Assembly (NCBI GenBank): GCA_029009115.1 | Contig: JAQXJU010000082.1 | Location: 1-64,000 of the forward strand | DNA: 64,000 nucleotides | From: Bacteroidales bacterium | GTDB lineage: Bacteria; Bacteroidota; Bacteroidia; Bacteroidales; UBA932 | Direction: 5' to 3' | In this document: positions 9,339 through 19,320 of the stretch, one piece after another | Layout of the letters: each line of letters starts with the position of its first letter | Position numbering within the stretch: position 1 is the stretch's first letter | Made by a program: the position numbers and the translations under genes | Notes under the pieces: model-generated | Databases searched by the model: none | What the model was told of the DNA's origin: nothing | The model's input: only the letters and a program-made list of their open reading frames with translations

Positions 9339-9346
9339 AACCTTTC

Positions 9347-10393
9347 TTAAAGTGAAGGGTAAATGTGTTTCCAAATCGATTCCGTCATCGCAGCACTGGC
9401 GCTGCAGGACGAAGTGAACACTATCACTGCATTTTTCTCGGGAAGTACTATGACCCACTGGCAATGAGCCCCCGACATCTTGTATCCGTTGTGAGTGGTG
9501 CGCCAGAACTGGTATCCGTAGCCCTGCTTGCCCTCGTCGTAGGGGAGTTTGCGTATCTGCTCCTCGGTGAGGCTTCCTTCGACATATTGGAGTATGTGCG
9601 AGGCGGTAGCTTCGCGAATGTATTCTGCGTCAAGCAGTTGTCTGCCTTTCCATTTGCCTTCCTGAAGCAGGAACTGACCTGTCTTGGCAAGCGACTCGGG
9701 GCTCAGATACAGGCCCCATCCTCCCGAGCAGTAACCCTCGGCCGTCTTCTCCCAGTACCAGTCCTTGATTCCAAGGGGCTTGAAAAGTTTCTTGGCCAGA
9801 TACTTGTCAAGGTCCATCCCTGTCACCTTACTGACTATCACTCCGGCCAGATAAGTGTTCATAGAGTTGTACTTGTACTTCGAGCCCGGCTCAAATACTA
9901 TGCGGGTGGCGAGCGTAGCCTTCACAGGATGACTTTCGACGTGTGCGCGGGTCTTTCCTATGTAGTCTTGCTCGAATCCGGAAGACATGATCAGAAGGTC
10001 CCTGAGGGTCATTTCTGCAAGGAACGGCGAAATTTTCTCGGGGAGTTCGTCGTTTCCGAAGAAACTTACCACCTTGTCGTCAAGATTCAGAAGACCGTCC
10101 TGAATTGCAAAGCCTACCGCAAGCGAGGTGTAACTTTTGGATGCGCTCCAGAGAATGTGCCTGCCGGTGAGGCTGTGTGCGGGGTCGTGTCTGTCGTAGA
10201 TGAGCTTGCCGTCTTTCAATACAACCAGCGAATGAAGCTCGTCGGTGCTCTTCAGAACGGAAAGGTCAGCGAATACCTTGGTGAACTCCTCGTCATATTT
10301 TCCGTAATCGGGCGATTTGGGGAGTCTGCCGCCGGCAATTAGAATGGACTGAGCCGCAATTATGCAGACTACAATAGTAAATATCCTTTTCAT
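9347..10393 (-). CDS. Serine hydrolase, beta-lactamase/class C family
   Basis: Signal peptide; SASKSYTSLAVG (SxxK); YKYNSMNTYLAG (YxN). Confidence 0.87.
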   Translation of the reverse strand: MKRIFTIVVCIIAAQSILIAGGRLPKSPDYGKYDEEFTKVFADLSVLKSTDELHSLVVLKDGKLIYDRHDPAHSLTGRHILWSASKSYTSLAVGFAIQDGLLNLDDKVVSFFGNDELPEKISPFLAEMTLRDLLIMSSGFEQDYIGKTRAHVESHPVKATLATRIVFEPGSKYKYNSMNTYLAGVIVSKVTGMDLDKYLAKKLFKPLGIKDWYWEKTAEGYCSGGWGLYLSPESLAKTGQFLLQEGKWKGRQLLDAEYIREATASHILQYVEGSLTEEQIRKLPYDEGKQGYGYQFWRTTHNGYKMSGAHCQWVIVLPEKNAVIVFTSSCSASAAMTESIWKHIYPSL

Positions 10394-10397
10394 TATG

Positions 10398-11957
10398 TTA
10401 TAAGTTAAGTGTTTCCTTGGCTTTGGCGAATCTTCTGCCGAGCTCTTCCTTGCCTGTGAAGATTACTATGTCGGCAATCCCGAGCCCGCTTCCGCAGCCT
10501 GTCAGAGCAAGCCTCAGGCAGTTCATTACCTTGCCCATAGGCCACTGGTTTGCGCGTATGAACTCTTCGATATCCTTCTCAAGATCTTCCTTTACCCACG
10601 CCCCTTCATAGGAGAGAATGCGTTCCACAACCTTCGAGGCGGCCTCTACGTTCTCAATCTTCCAAAACTTTGCGGCGTCTTTCTCCGCATAACTCTCGGG
10701 AGCCTTGAAGAGGTACCAGGCAATGTCCCAGAAGTCGGATACGAAGGTCGCACGCTCCTTTATCAGATGCACGATTCCGACTACCTTCTCGTGACTGGCC
10801 ACCACATCCCTCCCGGCGAGATCCTTCTCGAACAGAGCGGCGAGTTCCTCGTCACTCTTCATCCTGAGGTACTCCTTGTTGAACCATTTTGTCTTGTCGG
10901 GGTTGAACTTTGCTCCCGACTTGCTGACCTTGGCTATGCTGAATTCCTTTACCAGTTCTGCGAGAGAGAAAATCTCCTGCTCCGTTCCGGGGTTCCAGCC
11001 TAGCAGAGCAAGCATATTGATGAAGGCTTCGGGGAAGTATCCGTCCTCGCGGTAGCCTCTCGATACCTCTCCCTCGGGGCTGACCCACTTGAGAGGGAAT
11101 ACGGGGAAGCCGAGCTTGTCTCCGTCTCTCTTGCTGAGCTTTCCGTTGCCTACCGGTTTCAGAAGCAGGGGCAGATGGGCAAAGCGGGGCTGGGTTTCTG
11201 TCCATCCGAAGGCCTTGTACAGCAGGAAATGAAGGGGCAGCGACGGAAGCCATTCCTCACCCCTGATGACCTCGGTTATTTCCATAAGATGGTCGTCAAC
11301 TATGTTTGCCAGGTGGTATGTGGGCAGTTCGTCGGCCCTTTTCCAGAGCACCTTGTCGTCGAGAGTCGAACTGTTTACGCTGATATGCCCTCTGACCATA
11401 TCGTCCATCTCTACCACCGTGTCCTCGGGCATCTTGAACCTGATAGTCCAGGTAGTGGTCTCGCGGAGCAGGCGTTCTGTCTCTTCCTTGCTGAGAGTCA
11501 GTGAGTTTCTGAGATGCTTGCGGCTCTCATAGTTGTATATGAAGGTCTGTCCGGCGCTCTCTGCTGCACTGCGGGCGGCTTCGAGCTCTGCAGCTGTGTC
11601 AAAGGCATAGTAGGCATTCCCGCTCTCGACGAGCTGCTCGGCGTATTTGCGGTAGATGGGTCTCCTTTCGCTCTGGCGGTAGGGGGCGTGAGGATGCCTT
11701 GCGCAGGGTTCGCTTACTATCTTACCGTTCTCGTCAACTCCCTCGTCGGGGATTATCCCGCACCAGCGCAGCGATTCAATTATGTACTCCTCTGCTCCGG
11801 GCACAAAGCGGTGCGAGTCGGTATCTTCGATTCGGAGGATGAAATCTCCTCCTCTCTGCTTGGCGTACAGGTAGTTATAGAGCGCCGTGCGGACACCGCC
11901 AATATGCAGCGGGCCGGTAGGAGACGGCGCAAAGCGTACTCTTGTCTTTCTGGTCAT
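10398..11957 (-). CDS. gltX: Glutamyl-tRNA synthetase
   Basis: RFAPSPTGPLHIGGVRTALYNYLYA; KLSKRDGD. Confidence 0.97.
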   Translation of the reverse strand: MTRKTRVRFAPSPTGPLHIGGVRTALYNYLYAKQRGGDFILRIEDTDSHRFVPGAEEYIIESLRWCGIIPDEGVDENGKIVSEPCARHPHAPYRQSERRPIYRKYAEQLVESGNAYYAFDTAAELEAARSAAESAGQTFIYNYESRKHLRNSLTLSKEETERLLRETTTWTIRFKMPEDTVVEMDDMVRGHISVNSSTLDDKVLWKRADELPTYHLANIVDDHLMEITEVIRGEEWLPSLPLHFLLYKAFGWTETQPRFAHLPLLLKPVGNGKLSKRDGDKLGFPVFPLKWVSPEGEVSRGYREDGYFPEAFINMLALLGWNPGTEQEIFSLAELVKEFSIAKVSKSGAKFNPDKTKWFNKEYLRMKSDEELAALFEKDLAGRDVVASHEKVVGIVHLIKERATFVSDFWDIAWYLFKAPESYAEKDAAKFWKIENVEAASKVVERILSYEGAWVKEDLEKDIEEFIRANQWPMGKVMNCLRLALTGCGSGLGIADIVIFTGKEELGRRFAKAKETLNL

Positions 11958-11969
11958 CTTATTGTAATA

Positions 11970-13211
11970 TTACTTCTTTCGTCTGATAGCAGGTGTTATT
12001 GACAGTTCGCTCCAGTCTTCGCCCGGACGTACCGACAGCACCGGAGGGAAGTCTTCGCTGTAGCTGAATATGGGGACGTTCGACGTGCTCGAAAAGCCTA
12101 TGTTCGAGCTTTCGCTACCATACAGCGACAAGCCCTCTCCTTTTGCAACTTCTTGTTTGTCAAAAACATAGTTCTTGTCGATCATAATGTAGTTGCCCAT
12201 ATCCCTCGATGCTCCGAGTATGTCGGTAAATCTCAGCCCGGTAACGATTGCAGTTATGGTGAGAGTATCTCCGAACTCGGGTGATTCATCCCATATGAGA
12301 CCTATCTTGAAGGTGTTGGCCTTGCCTGTATAATCCTCGATTTTCTTGTTGATGGTGTTGATGTCGTCCATCGTGAGTCCCTGCTCATTCTTGCCTCCGG
12401 TGATGTTGATGAGCACATTCTTGGCAGACTTGAGGTCGAAATCGTTCAGCAGGGGAGACTCGAAGGCCTGCTTGAGGGCTATGTCAATGCGGTCTTTGCC
12501 CTTGCCTGAGCCGTAGCCCATAAGAGCCATACCGCTGTCGCGCATCATCGTGTTCACATCCTTGAAGTCCACGTTGATGAATCCGGGTTTCTTGATGATT
12601 TCTACGATGCCCCTCACGGCCGTGGCGAGAACCTCGTTGGCCATAGGAAAGGCATCGTGGGCAAGGGTGTTGCCGAAGTGCTCGTGGAGTTTCTCGTTGT
12701 TGATGATAAGCAGGGCATCGACATTCTTCTCCAACTCGTGGATGCCGTCGATGGCCCTTGAAATGGCACGGTTGCCCTCGTTCTTGAAGGGTATGGTTAC
12801 CACGGCCACCGTGAGAATACCCTTCTCCTTGGCCATCTTGGCAATCACAGGCGATGCTCCTGTACCTGTTCCACCGCCCATTCCGGCGGTTATGAAGAGC
12901 ATCTGGGTGCCGGTGTTCATAACCAGCTTCTCGATTGTATCCTGACTCTCGAGAGCGGCATTGCGGCCTTCGATAGGGTTGGTCCCGGCTCCGAGCCCGC
13001 GTCCCAGTTGAATCTTCACAGGAACTGGACTGCGCCCGAGAGCCTGCGAGTCTGTGTTGCAGACAGCAAAGCTGCATCCTTCGATATGCTGCTCATACAT
13101 ATAGTTTACAGCATTGCACCCGCCTCCTCCAACGCCGAGGACCTTTATTATCTGGTTTGATGTGCCCCAGTCGCTGGGTGCGATGATGATGTCGTCGTTC
13201 AGTTCAGCCAT
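11970..13211 (-). CDS. ftsZ: Cell division protein FtsZ
   Basis: GVGGGGCNAVNYM, AGMGGGTGTGASPVIA; C-terminal ITPAIRRKK tail. Confidence 0.97.
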   Translation of the reverse strand: MAELNDDIIIAPSDWGTSNQIIKVLGVGGGGCNAVNYMYEQHIEGCSFAVCNTDSQALGRSPVPVKIQLGRGLGAGTNPIEGRNAALESQDTIEKLVMNTGTQMLFITAGMGGGTGTGASPVIAKMAKEKGILTVAVVTIPFKNEGNRAISRAIDGIHELEKNVDALLIINNEKLHEHFGNTLAHDAFPMANEVLATAVRGIVEIIKKPGFINVDFKDVNTMMRDSGMALMGYGSGKGKDRIDIALKQAFESPLLNDFDLKSAKNVLINITGGKNEQGLTMDDINTINKKIEDYTGKANTFKIGLIWDESPEFGDTLTITAIVTGLRFTDILGASRDMGNYIMIDKNYVFDKQEVAKGEGLSLYGSESSNIGFSSTSNVPIFSYSEDFPPVLSVRPGEDWSELSITPAIRRKK

Positions 13212-13223
13212 TCCTCTCAAGTT

Positions 13224-14627
13224 TTATTGCATTCCGTCATATAAGTTTCCAACCACGTCGCCCAGCTTCTGCATCAATGATCTGCCAAAAGTCACCTTTC
13301 CGGTGCGCCGCGTCGGCTTTTTGGGCTTCTTTTCGCTTTCGACGGTCTTGTCGTGGTCTTCGAAAACCGTTCCGTCATAAGGCTGTCCGGGGGCAGTCTC
13401 CTGTGCGGGATTCTCAAGCTCGACCTCGCCCTCGGGAGATTCCACGCAGTTGAGGTAGGGGAGTTTGGCGGCTCTCAGAAGCATACCCACCGATGCGGTG
13501 GCAGAGGTGTCCATAATCTCGGGGCACTGTGCTGCGTTGAAGTGCCTGTGCTGGGGATATGCTATCCTTACGTTGTATCCGCTCATCGACTTCAGAAGGT
13601 TGCCGCAGTTGACAAGCTGGGCTCCTCCTCCGGTTAGGACTATTCCGCTGCGCAGTCTTGTGGAGTAGCCGCTCCTGCCAATCTCGAAGAGCATAGCTTC
13701 GAAGATTTCCTTCTGGCGTGCCGTGATTATCTCGGAGAGATACTTTACCGACAGATTCTGCGAGGTTCCGTCGTCGGGATCGCTGATCTGGAGGGTCTTG
13801 TCGCTCAGAGACTGGAGTTTCTCCGGGAGGCAGGCTCCGAAGCCAAGCTTGATGTTCTCGGCCAGCTGCTCGGTAAAAGCGCACTCGAAGCGTATGTCCG
13901 AAGTGATGTTTCCGGCTCCGAAGGGGATTGAACCGTAGTGACGCATTATCCCGTTTTGGAAAATTGTTACCGAACTCGCTCCTGCACCGAGGTCTATGAG
14001 GGCGACTCCGTTGTCCATCTCCTCGCGAGTGAGTACCGCATCGGCAGTCACGTCGGGTACGAAGAAGGTTTCGGCAATGGCTATCCCGAGTTTCTGGAAT
14101 ACCATCTCAAGATTGTTGACGTCGCTCTTGCGCCCTATGAATATTGTAAAATTGCCTTCGAGGCTGCTGCTGATGGCCCCCACGATGTCCCTTTCGGGCA
14201 TACGGATGAGGTCGTCGGTCGAGAATGACTGGGCGACTGCACCGAATACCTTCTCTGTGGTCTGGTCGGCAAGGGGATATGCTTCCATCGCCAGTTCCTT
14301 GAGGGTGTCCACCTCTTCCTGGGAGATGCAGCTGCCAGGGTCCGTCCTCTCGAGCGAGCCGGGAGCCTTTTCCTGATGCACCTCGTAGCGGGGGAGCCCC
14401 ACTACCACCTGCAGAATCTTGATTTTCAGTTCCTCTTCGGCGTCTTTAATGGCCTTCCCTATGGGACCGGCTGCCCTGCCCGGATTGAAAATGCAGCTGT
14501 AGCGTATTCCGTCCGAGGGGGTTTCCTTGTAGTAGAGGACCTGAATGTCATCCCTGTCCACCTTGGCAACGGTGAGGGCAATCTTTGATGTGCCGGGATC
14601 GATGCAGGCTATGTATCTTTCTTCCAT
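13224..14627 (-). CDS. ftsA: Cell division protein FtsA
   Basis: Actin-fold motifs (IDPGTSKIALTVA, ALIDLGAGASSVTIF, GIVLTGGGAQL); adjacent to ftsZ. Confidence 0.93.
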   Translation of the reverse strand: MEERYIACIDPGTSKIALTVAKVDRDDIQVLYYKETPSDGIRYSCIFNPGRAAGPIGKAIKDAEEELKIKILQVVVGLPRYEVHQEKAPGSLERTDPGSCISQEEVDTLKELAMEAYPLADQTTEKVFGAVAQSFSTDDLIRMPERDIVGAISSSLEGNFTIFIGRKSDVNNLEMVFQKLGIAIAETFFVPDVTADAVLTREEMDNGVALIDLGAGASSVTIFQNGIMRHYGSIPFGAGNITSDIRFECAFTEQLAENIKLGFGACLPEKLQSLSDKTLQISDPDDGTSQNLSVKYLSEIITARQKEIFEAMLFEIGRSGYSTRLRSGIVLTGGGAQLVNCGNLLKSMSGYNVRIAYPQHRHFNAAQCPEIMDTSATASVGMLLRAAKLPYLNCVESPEGEVELENPAQETAPGQPYDGTVFEDHDKTVESEKKPKKPTRRTGKVTFGRSLMQKLGDVVGNLYDGMQ

Positions 14628-14630
14628 ATG

Positions 14631-15410
14631 TTATTGTTTTCTGCAGATTATCTGACCGTGGTATTTTACGTTTACAGTCTTGTACAGACCTTCTTCAGCC
14701 GAGGGTTTTACAAATTTATAATAGTCCGAGATTCTTTCAAACTTTTCGTCCAGACAATCACATCCCCCGATGATGAATCTTTCTCTTCCTTCTCTTGGAA
14801 CCAGCATCAGGTCGCCTCCGTCGAGCACGCTTATCTGCGAAATGTTTGCGTCCCAGACGCGCGACTTCTTCATATAACCGACAAGCGACAGCATATCCGA
14901 TACCCATTGGCGCGAAAGCTCGTCGGGAGCATCTCCCTTGTACCCGTCAGGGATGCTGAAAGGAACGGCCCCGTCAACAACGGGAACAAGCGAGGTGTAA
15001 CTCTTCTGCAAGGGGAAAATAGACCCCCGTCCGTCGATGTAGAAGCCTCTTTCTCCGTTTTGGATTCTCATAACCGGCTCTCTCTGGCTGATATCCACAT
15101 GCAGGATTCCTTCCAGGTCGGTCCAGGCCTCGCTGCGAAGCACGGCACTCTGGCGGTTGAGTATGTTCTCTATGCTGAAAAGCCTCACGCTGTCGAGTCT
15201 CTGCCCTATGTAGGGGCCATAGTATCTGTTCAGGTATCCCTTTACGTCGTCTTCGGTGACGAATACGAAAGGATCGGTGACCCTTACCTGGAGTCCTGTA
15301 CAGGTCAGTTGTCTGCGCTCTTCACGACTCAGGCCCACGAGCACCGCCATCCCCGTTGCAAAGAGGACCAGTGCCGTTGCCGTGAGTATGTGTCTGAGTA
15401 CAGCTTTCAT
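14631..15410 (-). CDS. ftsQ: Cell division protein FtsQ-like
   Basis: Single N-terminal TM, POTRA-like extracytoplasmic region, position between murC and ftsA. Confidence 0.8.
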   Translation of the reverse strand: MKAVLRHILTATALVLFATGMAVLVGLSREERRQLTCTGLQVRVTDPFVFVTEDDVKGYLNRYYGPYIGQRLDSVRLFSIENILNRQSAVLRSEAWTDLEGILHVDISQREPVMRIQNGERGFYIDGRGSIFPLQKSYTSLVPVVDGAVPFSIPDGYKGDAPDELSRQWVSDMLSLVGYMKKSRVWDANISQISVLDGGDLMLVPREGRERFIIGGCDCLDEKFERISDYYKFVKPSAEEGLYKTVNVKYHGQIICRKQ

Positions 15411-16762
15411 TACCTTTTCGAGAGCATCTCGCTTATGGGTTCGATGAATCGGTCTATATTTCCCGCGCCGAAGCTCACGAGCACGTCAACTTTTTCTTTA
15501 GAGAGCAGGTCCATAAGTTCTTCCTTATGAATCAGGACCTTATCGGGGCAGTTCACCTTGTCGAAGATAATCGAGGAAGTGACCCCCGGGATGGGCTCCT
15601 CGCGAGCAGGGTAGATGTCCAGAAGAATCAGCCTGTCAAGCCCGCTCAGGGCACTGGCGAACTCGGGGGCGAAGTCTCTGGTGCGGGTGTACAGGTGGGG
15701 CTGGAAGATGCCCGTAATCCTGCGGGTCGGGAATACCTCCCTAAGCGAAGCTATTGCCGCCTCGAGTTCTGCCGGGTGGTGGGCATAGTCGTCGATATAG
15801 GTCAGGCCCGGACGATCGACGTGAACGTCCAGCCTCCTGCGTGCTCCGCTAAAGCTCCCTATGGCCTTGCGTATTGCCTCCGGTGTGATACCGTAGCTCA
15901 GGCATACCGCTGCGGCAGCTATGCTGTTCTCTACGTTGAAGCGGCCGATAGTACCCACACGTATCCCTTCGATGATGCCGCAGGGATGCACGAGGTCGAA
16001 TATGAAATGTCCCGAAGGGTCGATGCTGAAGTTTCGGCCGTAGAAATCAGAATTCTCATCCGATACTGAATAAGTCATCCTTCTGGCGGGAGTGTCGGTG
16101 TCGCTTAAGGGGAGCCCCAGTTTGTGAATCAGGGTACCGCTTACCTGTGAGGCAAACTGTCTGAATGCCTCCTGAACGTGCTCGAGGTCTCCGTAGATGT
16201 CAAGATGGTCGGCATCCATCGCGGTTATTACCGCAATCTCGGGATAGAGCTGAAGGAAGGACCTGTCGAATTCGTCGGCCTCGACCACCACCGTAGGGGT
16301 GTGGCTCATCAGCATATTGGTTCCGTAGTTCTTGGAAATGCCTCCGAGGAAAGCCGAGCAGCCTTCGCCGCAGTCGGTCAGGATGTGGGCCAACAGGGTT
16401 GAGGTGGTGGTTTTGCCGTGGGTTCCTGCTACAGCCAGGCAGCGCTGGCCCGAGCTTATCCGGCCGAGCACCTGCGACCTCTTGATTACCTCGTAGCCTC
16501 TGCTTCTGACATACTGCAGTTCGCCCAGATTCTGGGGTACAGCAGGAGTATATACGACAAGGGTACTCTTCCTGTCGGCGGGGACAAGCGAAGGGTCGTC
16601 GTTGTAGTGAACGTCAATCCCCTCAGACTGAAGGGCCGCCGTAAGGTCCGAAGGGGTTTTGTCATAACCCGAGACCTGCTTCCCCTTGAATTTGAAATAT
16701 CTGGCTATGGCGCTCATTCCAATGCCGCCAATTCCTATAAAATATATGTATTTGTACTCCAT
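15410..16762 (-). CDS. murC: UDP-N-acetylmuramate--L-alanine ligase
   Basis: FIGIGGIGMSAIARYF; AGTHGKTTTSTLLAHIL; dcw context. Confidence 0.96.
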   Translation of the reverse strand: MEYKYIYFIGIGGIGMSAIARYFKFKGKQVSGYDKTPSDLTAALQSEGIDVHYNDDPSLVPADRKSTLVVYTPAVPQNLGELQYVRSRGYEVIKRSQVLGRISSGQRCLAVAGTHGKTTTSTLLAHILTDCGEGCSAFLGGISKNYGTNMLMSHTPTVVVEADEFDRSFLQLYPEIAVITAMDADHLDIYGDLEHVQEAFRQFASQVSGTLIHKLGLPLSDTDTPARRMTYSVSDENSDFYGRNFSIDPSGHFIFDLVHPCGIIEGIRVGTIGRFNVENSIAAAAVCLSYGITPEAIRKAIGSFSGARRRLDVHVDRPGLTYIDDYAHHPAELEAAIASLREVFPTRRITGIFQPHLYTRTRDFAPEFASALSGLDRLILLDIYPAREEPIPGVTSSIIFDKVNCPDKVLIHKEELMDLLSKEKVDVLVSFGAGNIDRFIEPISEMLSKR

Positions 16763-16772
16763 TTTATCAATT

Positions 16773-17906
16773 TTAAGCTATTCTGTATGCCTGCACGGCA
16801 ATAGTCAACGCCGCATCCGGCATTCCGAGCGGAGCAATGTGCTCCTCAATCGAGGCTATCTTTTCAGACGAGTGAATAAGCTCCATTGCGGTGTCGAGCA
16901 GTTGTGAACCGGCATCGGCATCGCTTACCATCAGTGCCGCGCCCTTGCTTACGAGGGCCATTGCATTGTGTCTCTGGTGGTCTTCGGCCACATTGGGGGA
17001 GGGTACAAAGATGCAGGCCTTGCGGGCTACGCAGAGTTCCGAAATCGAAGATGCGCCGCTGCGGGATATCACCACGTCCGCAGCAGCATAAGCGAGGTCC
17101 ATTCGCGCGATAAAGTCGGTATGGATGATTCCCTGTGTACTTCCTGAAGGGCATCCCGCCATAAACTCGTCAACACCCTTGATGTAATGCCTGCCGCACT
17201 GCCACAGTACCTCGACATCCTCTCCCATAGGGCGCCCCCGGCGTATCCATCCTTTCATTGCCTCGTTCAGGGTTCCGCTCCCAAGGCTCCCTCCGATAAC
17301 AAGAAGGTGCTTCTTCGAGGGGTCGAAACCGTAAAACTCCATGGCCTCTAACCTTTCCCTGGGGCTTGCCGGATGTATGCCCGAACGTATGGGATTGCCG
17401 CTGAGCACAGTTTTAGAGGCAGGGAAGAACCTTTCCATTCCCTCGTATGCCGTGCAGATGCAGTCAACCTTTTTTGCCAGGGTGCGGTTGGTAAGCCCTG
17501 CAAAGCTGTTTTGCTCTTGAATCAGGGAGGGAATCTTCATCGAAGTGGCCTTCCACAGCAGAGGAGCCGAGGCATATCCTCCGACCCCTATTACGAGGTC
17601 GGGCTTGAACTCACGGATTATCCGGCCTGCCCTGCGCAGGCTCTCAAGAACCTTGAAGGGCAGTTTGAGATTGCTCAGGATGTTTGCGGGAGTGAGTTTG
17701 CGCTGAAGCCCGGCCACGGGCAGCCCTACTATCCTGTATCCGGCAGCAGGAACCTTCTCCATTTCCATACGCCCCTCGGCACCCACGAACAGAATCTCCG
17801 TTTCGGGGTTCAGTTCCCTGAGTTTGTCCGCTATCGATATTGCGGGGAAGATGTGCCCTCCGGTGCCTCCTCCGCTTACTATTACCCTGAGTTTCCTATA
17901 GGTCAT
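16773..17906 (-). CDS. murG: UDP-GlcNAc--undecaprenyl-PP-MurNAc-pentapeptide GlcNAc transferase
   Basis: VSGGGTGGHIFPAISIAD; GGSLGSGTLN; SRSGASSISEL. Confidence 0.95.
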   Translation of the reverse strand: MTYRKLRVIVSGGGTGGHIFPAISIADKLRELNPETEILFVGAEGRMEMEKVPAAGYRIVGLPVAGLQRKLTPANILSNLKLPFKVLESLRRAGRIIREFKPDLVIGVGGYASAPLLWKATSMKIPSLIQEQNSFAGLTNRTLAKKVDCICTAYEGMERFFPASKTVLSGNPIRSGIHPASPRERLEAMEFYGFDPSKKHLLVIGGSLGSGTLNEAMKGWIRRGRPMGEDVEVLWQCGRHYIKGVDEFMAGCPSGSTQGIIHTDFIARMDLAYAAADVVISRSGASSISELCVARKACIFVPSPNVAEDHQRHNAMALVSKGAALMVSDADAGSQLLDTAMELIHSSEKIASIEEHIAPLGMPDAALTIAVQAYRIA

Positions 17907-19314
17907 ATTCGTTGTCTATGTTTTGAAGCTCCACTGCTTCGTCTTCAACGCTGCTTCCGTTTTCGAAGGCCTCAAGGTCATCGAGTCCCTGCACGGTCTC
18001 GTGAAGTTCCACGAGCGACTTGGCATTCTTCTGCTCCGAAGCCATCTTGCGCGAGGCTATCCTGCTGATTGCCAGGATTATCCCGAATGCGATGCTGAAG
18101 CACAGGAAGGCAGAGTTGCCGTGGCTGATTAGTGGCAGGGTCTGGCCTGTCATAGGGCCAATGTCCACGTTTACAAGCATATGCAGGAAGGCCTGCCCAG
18201 TAATCAGGAGGCACAGTCCCGCTATCGCACACTTCGGAAACAGTTCCTGCCCGCAGTTCCTCACTATCAGAACCCCCCTTGCCATAAGGGAGACATACAG
18301 AGTAAGGATGAAGATGCCTCCGAGCAGTCCGTATTCCTCTATTATGAAACTGTACATATAGTCCTCGGACATATCCGGAACTATGTATCTCTGGCGGCTC
18401 TGGCCGGCTCCTCTTCCTATCAGCCCTCCCTGCTTGACCGCAATCTTGGCCGAATAGGGTTGGTGTATCTTGTCGAGAGCCAGCTGGTATTCCCGGCTGC
18501 CCGGCTTGCTCTCGATTACCATTTTTTCGTAATCGGAGTTGTCGGAGACTATTCTTGTGATGCCCGTGCCTATCCTCTTGAATATCTTGCCCGAGGAGAT
18601 GAAGTACAAGCCCGTGCAGACGGCCAGCAATCCGACCCCTATGGCGGCTATCTTTGCCATCTCCTTCCACTCGCCGCCGCCGATGAGTATCGTGAGGAAC
18701 ATAATTCCAGCGATGAACAGGGCACTTGAGTTGCTGCCCGGGAGCACCATCAGGAACACCACTATGAAAGGAAGGTAGAGGTATATCCACTTCCTCGCTT
18801 TCTTGCCGGAGAGGAACTTCAGCTTTGGATTGTCCTTGAGGCTGTCCAGCAAGGGGCAGGGTCCTTTCTTGACCTTCTCCACCGCCCAAGCCATATACAT
18901 TACCATTGCCACCTTGACAATCTCGAACACGTGAACCTGAAATCCGGCAATCTTGAGTATTCTCCAGGCTCCGTTTATCTCAATGGCCCTCATAAAGGGG
19001 AGCCTGACGTGGATGTCCAGCAATACAAGAAAGACAACGCTCACCAGAAAGCCCCACTTTGAGCACCAGCGGAAGAATTTCAGGTTTCGGATATTGTACA
19101 GACCCACTATCAGAGCAAGCCCGAAGATGACCGTCAGCACCTGGTCCCCGACTATGTCGAGCCTGGTCTGCCCGTCCTCAAGGAGCCTTGAGCTGGATGA
19201 GAATATGCACACGATGGAGGAAAAGATAAGGAACATCACTATCATCCATATCACCTTGTCCCCTTCGAGATTCTCGGCGAAATTCCAGATTGTCTTCTTA
19301 CGGCTTGCTGACAT
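17896..19314 (-). CDS. ftsW: Cell division protein FtsW (SEDS)
   Basis: Polytopic SEDS protein; GLIGRGAGQSRQRYIVPDMSEDYMYSFIIEEYGLLGG; PLISHGNSAFL. Confidence 0.92.
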   Translation of the reverse strand: MSASRKKTIWNFAENLEGDKVIWMIVMFLIFSSIVCIFSSSSRLLEDGQTRLDIVGDQVLTVIFGLALIVGLYNIRNLKFFRWCSKWGFLVSVVFLVLLDIHVRLPFMRAIEINGAWRILKIAGFQVHVFEIVKVAMVMYMAWAVEKVKKGPCPLLDSLKDNPKLKFLSGKKARKWIYLYLPFIVVFLMVLPGSNSSALFIAGIMFLTILIGGGEWKEMAKIAAIGVGLLAVCTGLYFISSGKIFKRIGTGITRIVSDNSDYEKMVIESKPGSREYQLALDKIHQPYSAKIAVKQGGLIGRGAGQSRQRYIVPDMSEDYMYSFIIEEYGLLGGIFILTLYVSLMARGVLIVRNCGQELFPKCAIAGLCLLITGQAFLHMLVNVDIGPMTGQTLPLISHGNSAFLCFSIAFGIILAISRIASRKMASEQKNAKSLVELHETVQGLDDLEAFENGSSVEDEAVELQNIDNEYDL

Positions 19315-19320
19315 TGTATT

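Noticed and set aside
12484-13077. 197-aa ORF on the same strand as ftsZ in another frame
   Set aside because: Out-of-frame shadow of ftsZ with Arg/Gln/His-rich composition.
14628-15530. 300-aa plus-strand ORF opposite ftsQ/murC
   Set aside because: Antisense to well-supported dcw genes and crosses a gene boundary.
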